NCBI RefSeq assembly: GCF_040838345.1
Contig: NZ_JBAKFF010000001.1
Coordinates: 62,001-126,000 of the forward strand
Direction: 5' to 3'
DNA from: Spiribacter sp. 1M189
GTDB taxonomy: Bacteria; Pseudomonadota; Gammaproteobacteria; Nitrococcales; Nitrococcaceae
DNA length: 64,000 nucleotides
Both the position numbers and the translations under genes were made by a program. Within the stretch, counting starts at the first letter, position 1. Every line of letters begins with the position of its first letter. A model generated the notes under the pieces. The model saw only the letters and a list, made by a program, of their open reading frames with translations. It searched no databases and was not told the DNA's origin. This document shows, piece after piece, positions 47,668-59,108 of the stretch.

Positions 47668-48668
47668 TGCCGGGCCTCGCGGATGGCGGTGGCGAGCTGA
47701 TGGACGGCCATGGCGTAGAGCGCACTATGGTTGTAGCGCGTGATGGCGTAGAAATTCTCCAGCGTTACCCAGTACTCGGTGCCGTCCTCGAGTTCAAGGG
47801 CCAACAGCCGGGCGCTTTGGCCGCCATCCAGCGGCTGCCAGGGCTGTACGCCCGCCTGTTCCAGCTCATCCACGGTGTCCACCGGCTCCAGGGGCGTTCG
47901 CAGGAAGGCCTGCCAGGCGCTCCCATCGACCCGGGCGGGGACGGCCACCGGCGCGCCGGGCTGCCAGCCATGGATCGCCAGGTAATGGCCGACGCTGCCG
48001 ATGGCGTCGGCGGCCTCGGAGAATAGATCACGCCGGCCGTTCTCATTGAAGTCCACGGCATAGGCGCGGTAGCTGCTGCTGATGAACTGCGGCACGCCCA
48101 TGGCACCGGCGTAGGAGCCCAGCGGTGTGGTCGGGTCCATGCCCTCCTCGTCGGCGAGCACCAGGAATTCCTCGAGTTCGGAGCGGAAGAAGTCCGCCCG
48201 GGGGGGATACGCGAAACCCAGCGTGCGCAGGGAATCGATCACCCGATGGCGGCCGCGGTAGCGGCCATAGAGCGTCTCCACGCCGATAATCGCCACCATC
48301 ACTGCCGGTGGCACCCCATAGCGTGCCTGCGCGGCGTCCAACCACTCGGCATGCTCATTCCAGTAGTCGACGCCGGCAGCGATGCGATCCTCGGTGAGGA
48401 AAATCCTGCGATACCGGTACCAGGGCAGTGCCTCGGCGGGGTTGCTGATCGCCTCGATAATCTCGGGCTGATGACGGGCCTCGTCGCGGATCAGGCGTTC
48501 CACCGCGTCCGCGTCCATGCCATGGCGGGTGGCCATTGCCTCGGAGAAATCCCGCAGCGCCTGTGGATCGGCGGGGTCTTCACCGTGGGCGGTGACACTG
48601 CAGGCCGACAGGGTGATGAACCCCAGGCAGAGAATCAGCAAAGACAGGACAGGACGAGCGGTGTTCAC
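47664..48668 (-). CDS. mltB: Membrane-bound lytic murein transglycosylase B
   Basis: Lipoprotein of about 334 residues that cleaves glycan strands to 1,6-anhydro products. Lipobox ITLSAC near residue 23. Catalytic Glu in AIIGVETLYGRYRG, then SYAGAMGVPQFISSSYRAYAVDFN and the C-terminal segment with LENFYAITRYNHSALYAMAV, all typical of the SltB/MltB family. GTG 48668 overlaps the rodA stop (GTGA); an in-frame GTG at 48677 is equally possible and neither has a clear ribosome site. Location between rodA and rlpA matches Pseudomonas. Confidence 0.92.
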   Translation of the reverse strand: MNTARPVLSLLILCLGFITLSACSVTAHGEDPADPQALRDFSEAMATRHGMDADAVERLIRDEARHQPEIIEAISNPAEALPWYRYRRIFLTEDRIAAGVDYWNEHAEWLDAAQARYGVPPAVMVAIIGVETLYGRYRGRHRVIDSLRTLGFAYPPRADFFRSELEEFLVLADEEGMDPTTPLGSYAGAMGVPQFISSSYRAYAVDFNENGRRDLFSEAADAIGSVGHYLAIHGWQPGAPVAVPARVDGSAWQAFLRTPLEPVDTVDELEQAGVQPWQPLDGGQSARLLALELEDGTEYWVTLENFYAITRYNHSALYAMAVHQLATAIREARQ

Positions 48669-49801
48669 GATGACCACATGCGGCGGTGGGTATGGGTAGC
48701 CATGAGAATACCGAACCCCGCGAGAAGCGTCACCATGGATGATCCGCCGTAGCTCACCAGGGGCAGCGGCAGGCCCACCACTGGCAGGAGCCCCGAGACC
48801 ATACCGATGTTGACGAAGCAGTAGACGAAGAAGGTCAGGGTGAGTCCGCCGGCGAGCAGGCGCGAGAAATTATCCTGGGCCTGATGGGCGATCCAGAGCC
48901 CTCGGGCGATGATGGCGAGGTAGACCGCGAGGGTGAGGATCACGCCGAGCAACCCGAACTCCTCGGCCATCACTGCGAAAACGAAGTCGGTATGGCGTTC
49001 GGGGATGAACTCCAGATGGGCCTGGGTCCCATTCAGCCAGCCCTTGCCGCTGACACCGCCGGAGCCGATGGCGATCTGTGACTGGATGATGTTGTAGCCG
49101 GCGCCCAGCGGGTCACGCTCCGGGTCGAGGAAGGTCAGCACGCGCTGGCGCTGGTAGTCCTGCATGCCGAAAAACCACAGCAGCGGGGCCGCCGCCGAGA
49201 CCAGCACCGCCATCACCCCCATGAGCCGCCAGCCGATGCCACCGAGGAACAGCACACTCGCCCCGGCGGCGGCTACCAGGACGGCGGTACCAAGGTCGGG
49301 TTGGGCGCCGATCAGGCCCACCGGCACGGCGATCACCAGCACGGCGATGGCGGTGCGGCCCAGACTCACCGGCAGAGGGCCCCTGGCCATGAGCCAGGCC
49401 ACCATCATCGGCAACGCCAGTTTCATGAGCTCGGAGGGCTGGAACCCGATCACGCCCAGATCCAGCCAGCGCCGGGCGCCGCCGCCGATCTGGCCGGCCA
49501 CCAGTACGGCGATCAGCAATAGCAGGACGACGCCGAAAACCCACGGCGCCAGTCGGGCCAGGCGCCAGGGCGGGACCTGAGCCGCCACCACCAGCACCCC
49601 GAGGCCGATGCCCAGGCGGATGAGGTGATCATGAACCGGCTCGATGCGCCCACCGAAGGCGCTGTAGAGCACCACGACGCCAAGGCCGGCCAGTAGTGCC
49701 AGCAGCGCCAGCAGCACGCCGTCCAGGTGCAGGGCACGCTGCAGCAGGCCACCGGTGGCGCGCCGCGCCGCTGCGTTAACGCCACCCGCGGGCCAGTTCA
49801 C
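48665..49801 (-). CDS. rodA: Peptidoglycan glycosyltransferase RodA
   Basis: SEDS-family inner-membrane glycan polymerase working with PBP2 in the elongasome. 378 residues with about 10 transmembrane helices. Seen: FQPSELMKLALPMMVAWLM, AQPDLGTAVLV with the essential Asp, SGKGWLNGTQAHLEFIPERHTDFVFAVMAEEFGLLG and LPLPLVSYGGSSM. The start is GTG 49801, with GGAGG six bases upstream; it lies inside the end of mrdA (26-base overlap). Confidence 0.95.
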   Translation of the reverse strand: MNWPAGGVNAAARRATGGLLQRALHLDGVLLALLALLAGLGVVVLYSAFGGRIEPVHDHLIRLGIGLGVLVVAAQVPPWRLARLAPWVFGVVLLLLIAVLVAGQIGGGARRWLDLGVIGFQPSELMKLALPMMVAWLMARGPLPVSLGRTAIAVLVIAVPVGLIGAQPDLGTAVLVAAAGASVLFLGGIGWRLMGVMAVLVSAAAPLLWFFGMQDYQRQRVLTFLDPERDPLGAGYNIIQSQIAIGSGGVSGKGWLNGTQAHLEFIPERHTDFVFAVMAEEFGLLGVILTLAVYLAIIARGLWIAHQAQDNFSRLLAGGLTLTFFVYCFVNIGMVSGLLPVVGLPLPLVSYGGSSMVTLLAGFGILMATHTHRRMWSS

Positions 49802-51632
49802 CCTGTGCCTCCAGTTGTTGCATCCAGGCCTCGATCACGCGGCGTGCCATGGGGGCTGCCGTGGTGCTGCCACTGCCGCCGTTCTCCACCACCACGGCGA
49901 CGGCAATACGCGGCGAGGTGGCCGGTGCGAAGGCGGTGAACAGGGCATGATCGTGAAAGCGCTCGTCGATGGCGTCCTCGTCGTATTCCTCGTCCTGGGC
50001 GATGCCGATGACCTGGGCGGTACCGGTCTTGCCGGCGATGCGGTAATCCAGGTCCTCGCCGATGGCGCGCGCCGTCCCCCGCGGACCGTGGACCACCTCG
50101 ACCATGGCGTCGATGGCGGTCTGCCAGAGGGCCTCGTCGTCAAGCGTCAGTGGCTCGACGAGCGGCGGTTCGATGGCCTCGCTATCGACTGGCTCGAGCA
50201 GATGTGGCCTGACCGGCGCGCCGCGGTTGGCGAACATGGCGGTGGAGGTGGCCAGCTGGATCGGCGTGGCCAGGGTGAACCCCTGACCGATGCCGGTGTT
50301 GACGGTCTCGCCCTGATACCAGGGCTCGCCCAGGTTGTCGCGCTTCCACTCGCGGGAGGGCATGACGCCTTGCCGTTCGCCGGGCAGATCAACACCGGTC
50401 TCAAGGCCGAACCCGAATCGGGTCATCCAGTCGTGCACGGCATCAATGCCCATCTGATAGGCGAGGTCGTAGTAGTAGATGTCGCAGGACTGGGCCACCG
50501 ACTGGATGAGATCGACATGACCGTGGCCCTGGGGCTTCCAGTCACGCCAGGTGCGGGAGACGTTGGGCAGGTGGTAAGTGCCGTTGCAGAAGACGGTCTC
50601 GTCGGGGTCGACATGGCCCGAAGCGGCACCGGCCAGCCCCAGGAAGGGCTTGACCACGGAACCCGGCGGGTAGCGTCCGCGCAGCGCGCGGTTGAAAAGC
50701 GGCTGATCGGGATGACCGCGCAGTGAACGGAACGCCTGGCGATCGAGGCCGCGCGAGATGGCGTTGGGGTCGAATCCGGGTTGGCTGGCGAGGGCGAGGA
50801 TGCCGCCGGTTCGCGGATCCATGGCCACAATGGCGCCGCGGTGCTCGCCGAGCGCCGCTTCGGCTACGCCCTGCAGCTCGATGTCCAGGGTCAGCCGGAT
50901 GTCATCGCCCGGTATGGGCGGTTCGCGATCGATGATCGAGAGCGGCCGCCCGAGGGCATTGGTCTCGATCCGCTCGAGACCCATTTCGCCGCGCAGTCGA
51001 TTCTCGTAGGCGCGTTCCACGCCGGTCTTGCCGATCATGCTGGTGCCGCGGTACCGGCGTCGATCACGGTCGCGCAGCTCCGATTCGCTGATCCGGCCGA
51101 CATAGCCGATGGCATGCGAGCCGATCTTTCCGTACGGATAGTGACGCGTGAGGTGCGGACGGACCTCCACCCCGGGGAAGCGATGGCGGTTGACCGCAAG
51201 CCGGGCCACGTCGGCATCACTCAGCTGGAGTTTGAGCGGAATTTCCTGAAAGCCCCGGGCCCGTCGGCGCGCCTCCTCAAAGGCGTTGATCTCCTCAGGG
51301 GTGAGATCGATCAGGCCGTTCAGTGCTTCCAGCAGTGCATCCATGTCGCCGACTTGCTCGGGGATGACCGTCAGGCGGAAGGCGGGACGGTTCTCGGCGA
51401 GGATGCGTCCGTCGCGGTCAAGGATGAGCCCCCGGGTGGGCGTGACCGGTGCGAGACGCACCCGATTGTCCTGGGACTGCGCCGCGAAGTGGTCATACTG
51501 GGCGATCTGCAGGTAGGCGATACGCCCCACCAGGACGCTGAACAGGAGCGCCGCGAGGACGCCGGCGGCCAGCAGCCTGCCGCGCACCACGCGGCGTTCA
51601 CCGGTCTTGTCACGCAGCAGATCGAGGCTCAT
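49776..51632 (-). CDS. mrdA: Penicillin-binding protein 2 (elongation transpeptidase)
   Basis: 618-residue class B PBP cross-linking glycan for lateral growth. One N-terminal membrane anchor (about 22-42), pedestal domain beginning RLAPVTPTRGLILDRDGRILAEN, transpeptidase SxxK in PPGSVVKPFLG (about 325), the SxD-type motif in AQSCDIYYYDLAY (about 380) and KTG in IAGKTGTAQV (about 533). ATG 51632 is one base after the mreD stop (TGACATG). In E. coli and Pseudomonas the gene instead follows rlmH. Confidence 0.96.
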   Translation of the reverse strand: MSLDLLRDKTGERRVVRGRLLAAGVLAALLFSVLVGRIAYLQIAQYDHFAAQSQDNRVRLAPVTPTRGLILDRDGRILAENRPAFRLTVIPEQVGDMDALLEALNGLIDLTPEEINAFEEARRRARGFQEIPLKLQLSDADVARLAVNRHRFPGVEVRPHLTRHYPYGKIGSHAIGYVGRISESELRDRDRRRYRGTSMIGKTGVERAYENRLRGEMGLERIETNALGRPLSIIDREPPIPGDDIRLTLDIELQGVAEAALGEHRGAIVAMDPRTGGILALASQPGFDPNAISRGLDRQAFRSLRGHPDQPLFNRALRGRYPPGSVVKPFLGLAGAASGHVDPDETVFCNGTYHLPNVSRTWRDWKPQGHGHVDLIQSVAQSCDIYYYDLAYQMGIDAVHDWMTRFGFGLETGVDLPGERQGVMPSREWKRDNLGEPWYQGETVNTGIGQGFTLATPIQLATSTAMFANRGAPVRPHLLEPVDSEAIEPPLVEPLTLDDEALWQTAIDAMVEVVHGPRGTARAIGEDLDYRIAGKTGTAQVIGIAQDEEYDEDAIDERFHDHALFTAFAPATSPRIAVAVVVENGGSGSTTAAPMARRVIEAWMQQLEAQGELARGWR

Positions 51633-51633
51633 G

Positions 51634-52122
51634 TCAGTTGACTCGGTAGGCGCGGCGCAGGAAGCGCAGCAGCAGGAAAACCGGCGGCCAGATCAGCGTG
51701 CTGGTGAGCACCGGGAGCCAGAACTGCCAGTCGAGTGCCGGTGCGTTCATCAGGCTTCGCGTCGTGAACAGCGCACTGCGGACCAGGAGGAGCAGCAGCA
51801 GCACGGTCAGGGCCTGTTGCCAGACCGGGAAGTTGCGGATGCGCTGGTAGAGCTGAATGGTCAGATAGGCGGCCAGGGCGAAGGCGAGGGCGTGCGAGCC
51901 GAGCGGCGTTGCCTGAAGGACGTCCTGCAGCAGTCCCACCAGCCAGGCGATGCCGACGCCCACCCGTGAGGGCAGGGCGAGGCTCCAGTAGATGATGACC
52001 AGCATGGTCCACTCCGGCCGCCACGGCTCAACGGCCGACGGTAACGGCAGCACGGTGAGCACCAGCGCCAGCAGGATGGTGAGCGCGATCAGCCAGCGCC
52101 CGTGTGGCCGCGCGTCATTCAT
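51634..52122 (-). CDS. mreD: Rod-shape-determining protein MreD
   Basis: Small polytopic inner-membrane protein (162 residues, about five hydrophobic helices) of the elongasome. RPEWTMLVIIYWSLALPSRVGVG and GLLQDVLQATPLGSHALAFALAAYL are characteristic. ATG 52122 overlaps the mreC end by eight bases. An in-frame extension further upstream would be antisense-quality, Arg/Ser-rich sequence and is rejected. Confidence 0.93.
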   Translation of the reverse strand: MNDARPHGRWLIALTILLALVLTVLPLPSAVEPWRPEWTMLVIIYWSLALPSRVGVGIAWLVGLLQDVLQATPLGSHALAFALAAYLTIQLYQRIRNFPVWQQALTVLLLLLLVRSALFTTRSLMNAPALDWQFWLPVLTSTLIWPPVFLLLRFLRRAYRVN

Positions 52123-52990
52123 CGTCCGTTTCCGTGCCTGATTCATCAGGCAGATCCATCGCGGCCGCGGCATCGCCCCGCTCGATGAGCAGCACCTCCT
52201 GGACGCGGCCCAGCGCGCCGAGCGGTTCCACCTCCACTTCCGAGAATTCCCGCCCTGGGTTGGTGGTGACGCTGCGCACCTCGCCGACCGGATAGCCCGC
52301 CGGAAAACGCCCGCCCAGCCCCGAGGTGACGAGCAGATCACCGGCGCGGATGTTGGCGTTGTTGGGCAGGCTGCCGATGGTCAGCGTATTGATCCGACCG
52401 GTGCCAAACGCGACGCTGCGCAGGCCGTTGCGATTGACCTGCACCGGAATGCCGTGGCTCGGATCGCTGATGAGACGGACGGTGGCGGTGAATGGCGAGA
52501 CGCGTTCGACCTGGCCGATCACGCCGTCGGCGTCGATGACCGGTTGCCCGACATGGATGCCATCCCGCAGACCCTTGTCGATCTGGATCAGGTGGCTGAA
52601 CGGGTCCAGGTCAACGGCGACCAGCTCGGCGATCAGTACCGGTCGTTCCAGTTCGTAGGAGGAGTCCAGCAGGCTGCGCAGGCGGATGTTCTCCACCTCC
52701 AGGGCGTCAAGACGCTGGAGCCGGGCCTCGTAGATGCGCTGGCGATCCCGCAGGCGCTGGTTTTCGGTGACGAGCTCCCGGCGGCTGGTCAGGGATTGAT
52801 CGGTGAGGCTGGCCAGCCGGTCGGGCAGTCCGGCAATCGCTCGAATCGGGTGGACGGCGGCAGAGAGGGTCTGCCGCGCCGGCTCCAGCAGCCCCTGGCG
52901 GTGATCGACGGCGAGGAGCGCGATCGACAGCAGAGCCAGCAGCACGAACCGTACCGTGGTCGATGGAGCCTGTGTGAATAGTGGTTTGAT
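52115..52990 (-). CDS. mreC: Rod-shape-determining protein MreC, probable ATC start
   Basis: Periplasmic bitopic scaffold of the elongasome. One N-terminal membrane helix (FVLLALLSIALLAV), a coiled coil (SRRELVTENQRLRDRQRIYEARL), then two beta domains ending VTSGLGGRFPAGYPVGEV. In frame, the reading begins IKPLFTQAPSTTVRF, where the family has MKP-[LI]-F. The Ile codon is ATC at 52990-52988, with a perfect GGAGGA (53005-53000) nine bases upstream. The first ordinary start, GTG 52945, has no ribosome site and would remove the cytoplasmic N-terminus. So ATC initiation is my preferred call, giving 291 residues; a sequencing error (ATG to ATC) is the alternative. Confidence 0.88.
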   Translation of the reverse strand: MKPLFTQAPSTTVRFVLLALLSIALLAVDHRQGLLEPARQTLSAAVHPIRAIAGLPDRLASLTDQSLTSRRELVTENQRLRDRQRIYEARLQRLDALEVENIRLRSLLDSSYELERPVLIAELVAVDLDPFSHLIQIDKGLRDGIHVGQPVIDADGVIGQVERVSPFTATVRLISDPSHGIPVQVNRNGLRSVAFGTGRINTLTIGSLPNNANIRAGDLLVTSGLGGRFPAGYPVGEVRSVTTNPGREFSEVEVEPLGALGRVQEVLLIERGDAAAAMDLPDESGTETDDE

Positions 52991-53087
52991 GGCCTGGCGT
53001 CCTCCAGCGAATCGCGTAATGCCAAAAGCCTAGCGAGCGCTCGGTCAAGCCCTCAAGCGCCTCTGCCTCCGGCCCGACCCGCTGGGC

Positions 53088-54161
<1,074 letters not shown>

Positions 54162-54163
54162 CT

Positions 54164-54192
54164 AATCTATCAACCGCCGGGGGTTTGGGCAA
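54164..54192 (-). promoter_or_regulatory. Probable sigma-70 promoter of the mreB operon
   Basis: Read leftward: TTGCCC (54192-54187), 17-base spacer, TAGATT (54169-54164). RNA would start near 54157, about 26 bases before the mreB ATG. The -35 overlaps that of the rightward gatC promoter. Confidence 0.5.
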
Positions 54193-54244
54193 GCAGGCCG
54201 GTGTGGTAGCTTAACCCGCTTGACGCTTGATTCTCGAGGTGATC
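54185..54244 (+). promoter_or_regulatory. Probable gatCAB promoter and very strong ribosome site
   Basis: TTGGGC (54185-54190), 16-base spacer and TAGCTT (54207-54212). The ribosome site GAGGTGATC (54236-54244) is complementary over nine bases to the usual 16S rRNA 3' end and lies four bases before ATG 54249. Confidence 0.45.
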
Positions 54245-54248
54245 CCGC

Positions 54249-54536
54249 ATGTCCATCGACGCCGATGAAGTGGCGCAGATTGCGCATCTGGCCCGGCTCG
54301 CCGTGAATACCGAAGACGGCCAGGCCCACGCGCAGAACCTGTCCGAGATCCTCGCCTTCGTCGAGCGGCTCGGTAACGTCGATACCCGGGGCGTAGAGCC
54401 GCTCGCCCATCCGCTGGAGATGACTCAGCGGCTGCGTCCCGACGAAGTCATCGAAGGCAACGAGCGCGAGCGCTTTCAGGCCATCGCCCCGCTGACCGAG
54501 GATGGTCACTACCTCGTTCCACGCGTCATCGAATAA
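54249..54536 (+). CDS. gatC: Asp/Glu-tRNA amidotransferase subunit C
   Basis: 95-residue small subunit that wraps GatA and GatB. IAHLARLAVN, LSEILAFVERLGNVDTRGVEPLAHPLEMTQRLRPDEV, and the ending PLTEDGHYLVPRVIE (FxVPKVIE motif) are diagnostic. Presence of GatCAB implies that Gln-tRNA or Asn-tRNA is made by transamidation. 39 bases before gatA. Confidence 0.95.
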   Translation: MSIDADEVAQIAHLARLAVNTEDGQAHAQNLSEILAFVERLGNVDTRGVEPLAHPLEMTQRLRPDEVIEGNERERFQAIAPLTEDGHYLVPRVIE

Positions 54537-54575
54537 TCCCGCCCGACAGGGCCCCGGCTCAGGATTCGACCGACC

Positions 54576-56033
54576 ATGCATGACCGGACCATTGCCGAAC
54601 TCGGCGCGGCGCTCGAGCGCGGCGAGTGTTCCAGCGTCGAGCTGACCCGCTCGGCGCTCAATGCCATCGAGCAGGCCGCCGAACTCAACGCCTTCATCAC
54701 GTTGACCCCCGAGACCGCACTGGCCGAGGCGGCCGCCGCCGATGCGGCACGGGCCCGCGGCGAGGCCGGCCCGCTGACCGGCGTGCCCATCGCCCACAAG
54801 GACATCTTCTGCACCGAGGGTACGCGCACGAGCTGCGCCAGCCGCATGCTGGATGGTTTTGTCCCGCCTTATGATGCCTTCGTTGTCAGTCAGCTGCGGG
54901 CCGCCGGCGCGGTCAGCGTCGGCAAGACCAATATGGACGAATTCGCCATGGGCTCGTCCAACGAGACCAGCTGGTACGGTTCGGTGCGAAACCCCTGGGA
55001 CACGAATACCGTGCCCGGCGGGTCATCCGGTGGCTCCGCCGCGGCGGTGGCCGCGCGCCTGGTCCCCGGCGCGACCGGTACCGACACCGGTGGCTCCATC
55101 CGCCAGCCCGCGGCGCTCACCGGTATCAGCGGCCTCAAACCCACTTACGGACGGATCTCCCGCTACGGGATGATCGCCTTCGCCTCCAGCCTCGATCAGG
55201 CGGGGCCCATGGCGGCCACGGCAGAGGACCTGGCGATCATGCTTGAGGCCATGGCCGGGTTTGACCCCCGCGATTCGACCTGTGTGGATCGGCCGGTGCC
55301 GGATTATCGCTCGGCGCTGGGCAGTGGCAGCCTGAGTGGACTGCGCGTCGGCCTGCCGCGGGAGTACTTCGAGGCGGACGGCGTCGACAGCGAGGTGACC
55401 CGGGCCGTCGAGGCCGCGGTGGACACGCTGCGGGAGGCCGGCGCCGAGATCCGAGAAATCTCCCTGCCCAACACCAGCCTCGCGGTGCCGGTCTACTACG
55501 TGATCGCGCCGGCGGAGGCCTCGTCCAACCTGTCGCGCTTTGATGGCGTCCGTTATGGCCACCGCTGCGATGACCCGACCGATCTCGAGGATCTCTACAA
55601 GCGCAGCCGCGGAGAGGGTTTCGGCGAAGAGGTCAAGCGCCGGATCATGGTAGGCACCTACGCGCTGTCGGCCGGTTACTACGATGCTTATTACCTGAAG
55701 GCCCAGCAGGTCCGGCGCATGATCCGCGACGATTTCGCCCGGGCGTTCGAAGAGGTGGATGTCATCGCCGGTCCCACGGCGCCCTCCACGGCCTTTGCCC
55801 TGGGCGCGAAGTCGGACGACCCGGTGCAGATGTACCTCTCGGACATTTTCACCATTGCCGTCAATCTGGCGGGGCTGCCGGCCCTGTCCGTTCCCGCGGG
55901 CTTTGGCGGCGGGCGGCCGGTGGGGCTTCAGCTCATCGGCAATCATTTCGACGAGGCGCGCCTGCTCGGCGCCGCCCACGGCTACCAGCAGCTCACCGAC
56001 TGGCACATGCGGCGGCCGTCGCTGGAGGGATAG
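54576..56033 (+). CDS. gatA: Asp/Glu-tRNA amidotransferase subunit A
   Basis: Amidase-signature subunit releasing ammonia from glutamine. 485 residues. Catalytic Ser-cisSer-Lys: Lys in [22 protein letters not shown], and [13 protein letters not shown] with the nucleophile Ser. Also [25 protein letters not shown]. Six bases before gatB; ATG 54576 aligns with family starts. Confidence 0.97.
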   Translation: MHDRTIAELGAALERGECSSVELTRSALNAIEQAAELNAFITLTPETALAEAAAADAARARGEAGPLTGVPIAHKDIFCTEGTRTSCASRMLDGFVPPYDAFVVSQLRAAGAVSVGKTNMDEFAMGSSNETSWYGSVRNPWDTNTVPGGSSGGSAAAVAARLVPGATGTDTGGSIRQPAALTGISGLKPTYGRISRYGMIAFASSLDQAGPMAATAEDLAIMLEAMAGFDPRDSTCVDRPVPDYRSALGSGSLSGLRVGLPREYFEADGVDSEVTRAVEAAVDTLREAGAEIREISLPNTSLAVPVYYVIAPAEASSNLSRFDGVRYGHRCDDPTDLEDLYKRSRGEGFGEEVKRRIMVGTYALSAGYYDAYYLKAQQVRRMIRDDFARAFEEVDVIAGPTAPSTAFALGAKSDDPVQMYLSDIFTIAVNLAGLPALSVPAGFGGGRPVGLQLIGNHFDEARLLGAAHGYQQLTDWHMRRPSLEG

Positions 56034-56039
56034 CGGATC

Positions 56040-57473
<1,434 letters not shown>

Positions 57474-57480
57474 GCCGGGC

Positions 57481-58362
57481 ATGAGCGATCGACTCCACCG
57501 CTTTCTGTTCGAGCATGCCGATGTCCGTGGCGAGGTGGTGCAGCTGGACGATGCCTTCGCCGAGATAGTCCGGCGCACCGACCACGAGCCGGCGGTCGAG
57601 CGCCTGATCGGTGAGGGGCTGGCGGCGGTGGCGCTCCTCGCCGCCACGCTCAAGTACCCCTGCGCCCTGACCCTCCAGCTCCAGGCCCGCGGGCCGCTGA
57701 CCCTGCTATTGGTGCAGGCGGCCAGTGATGGTTCGCTGCGGGCGATGGCCCATGCCCGGCAGCCGGTGCCCGATGATGCCCCGCTGGAAGCTCAGGCCAG
57801 TGATGGCACGCTGGCCATCACCATTGAGCCGGAGTCCGGTGGTGAGCGCTATCAGGGCGTGGTGGACCTGGCCGGTGGCAGCCTGTCGGCCGCGCTGGAA
57901 CACTACTTTCGCGAATCCGAACAGCTGCTGACCCGGGTCTGGCTGTCCGCCCGGGAGGATCACGCCGCCGGCATGCTGATCCAGCGCCTGCCGGCGAGCG
58001 AGGCGGCTGATGGGGATGCCGACGCCTGGTCGCGGGCCGAGCAGCTCGCCGCCACCATCACCGGCTCCGAGCTTCGCGAGCTGGCGCCCGGGGAGGTCAT
58101 CCGGCGGCTTTTCCATGAGGAGGATATCCGGCTCTTCGACCCGATGCCGTTCCGCTTTCGCTGCCGATGCTCGCGGGCACGGGTGGCGGCCATGCTCCAG
58201 GGGCTGGGCGAGCAGGAGATGCGCGAAACGCTGGAGGAGCAGGGCCAGGTGGAGGTTCACTGCGATTTCTGCAACGAGCCCTATCGCTTCGATGCGGTGG
58301 ATATCGAGGCGCTTTTCACCGACCCCGCCGTCCGTTCACCGGGCAGCGACGAGTCTCACTGA
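57481..58362 (+). CDS. hslO: Redox-regulated chaperone Hsp33
   Basis: Holdase activated by oxidative unfolding. 293 residues. The C-terminal zinc centre is CRCS followed by CDFC (CxC...CxxC). N-terminal substrate region contains GEGLAAVALLAATLKYPCALTLQLQARGPL. ATG 57481 is chosen; an earlier in-frame start would lie inside gatB. It overlaps the end of convergent moeB by seven bases. gatCAB-hslO linkage is not general, so co-transcription is inferred only from the 7-base spacing. Confidence 0.94.
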   Translation: MSDRLHRFLFEHADVRGEVVQLDDAFAEIVRRTDHEPAVERLIGEGLAAVALLAATLKYPCALTLQLQARGPLTLLLVQAASDGSLRAMAHARQPVPDDAPLEAQASDGTLAITIEPESGGERYQGVVDLAGGSLSAALEHYFRESEQLLTRVWLSAREDHAAGMLIQRLPASEAADGDADAWSRAEQLAATITGSELRELAPGEVIRRLFHEEDIRLFDPMPFRFRCRCSRARVAAMLQGLGEQEMRETLEEQGQVEVHCDFCNEPYRFDAVDIEALFTDPAVRSPGSDESH

Positions 58363-59108
58363 GCGCTTGGTGCGCCACAGACGGGGCACTGCGGATCACG
58401 GCGCAGATTGAGGCGCCGCCACTGCTGGGTCAGGGCATCCACCACCAGCAGGCGACCGGCCAGGGGTTCGCCGAGCCCGGTCAGCACCTTGACCGCTTCC
58501 ACGGCCTGCAGGCTGCCGATCACGCCTGTGAGCGGGCCCAGGACGCCGGTTTCGCTGCAGCTCTGCGCCTCCTCGCCGGTGTCGGCGTAGACGCAGCGAT
58601 AGCAGGGGCCGCCCTGGTCGGGCCGGAAGACCGCCACCTGGCCGTCCATACCGATCACCGCCCCCGATACCAGCGGCCGTCCGACGGCGACACAGGCGGC
58701 ATTGACGGCGAAGCGGGTGGCAAAGTTGTCCGACCCGTCGATGACGATATCGACGTCCCGTACCACCGCGGCCAGATGGTCGGCGGTGATCCGCTCCGCC
58801 AGGGTGTCCACATGGACTTCCGGATTGAGCGCGGCGATCCGGTCGCGGGCCGACGCGGTCTTGAGGCGGCCCAGGTCGTCGGTGCCATGGAGGATCTGGC
58901 GCTGCAGATTGGTCAGTTCGACCCGGTCGAAGTCTGCCAGAACCAGATGCCCCAGGCCGGCGGCGGCCAGGTAGAGCGCCACCGGCGAGCCAAGCCCGCC
59001 CAGGCCAATGATCAGCGCGCGGCTTGCCAGCAATTGTTCCTGGCCGGCCAGATCCAGCCCCGGCACCATGATCTGCCGGCTGTAGCGGATGAGCTGTTCG
59101 TCGTTCAT
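58356..59108 (-). CDS. moeB: MoeB/ThiF/HesA-family adenylyltransferase
   Basis: E1-like enzyme adenylating the C-terminus of a sulfur-carrier protein (MoaD or ThiS type). 250 residues. IIGLGGLGSPVALYLAAAGLG nucleotide loop, DFDRVELTNLQRQILH, and paired zinc cysteines CYRC and CPVC. Carrier partner not in the window, so MoeB versus ThiF cannot be settled; the length and prfA-hemA-prmC-moeB linkage known in enterics and pseudomonads favour the MoeB-like call. ATG overlaps the prmC stop by four bases. Confidence 0.88.
   Translation of the reverse strand: MNDEQLIRYSRQIMVPGLDLAGQEQLLASRALIIGLGGLGSPVALYLAAAGLGHLVLADFDRVELTNLQRQILHGTDDLGRLKTASARDRIAALNPEVHVDTLAERITADHLAAVVRDVDIVIDGSDNFATRFAVNAACVAVGRPLVSGAVIGMDGQVAVFRPDQGGPCYRCVYADTGEEAQSCSETGVLGPLTGVIGSLQAVEAVKVLTGLGEPLAGRLLVVDALTQQWRRLNLRRDPQCPVCGAPSAQ

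Noticed and set aside
52123-52341. N-terminal extension of mreD into mreC
   Set aside because: The added 73 residues are Arg/Ser-rich shadow sequence; ATG 52122 fits the family length.
52945-52947. GTG 52945 as the mreC start
   Set aside because: No ribosome site. It would remove the conserved cytoplasmic N-terminus, while GGAGGA is perfectly spaced from the ATC at 52990.
52991-53087. Internal promoter between mreB and mreC (TTGACC in the gap)
   Set aside because: No -10 at suitable spacing; the gap shows only short GC dyads such as GAGCGCTC.
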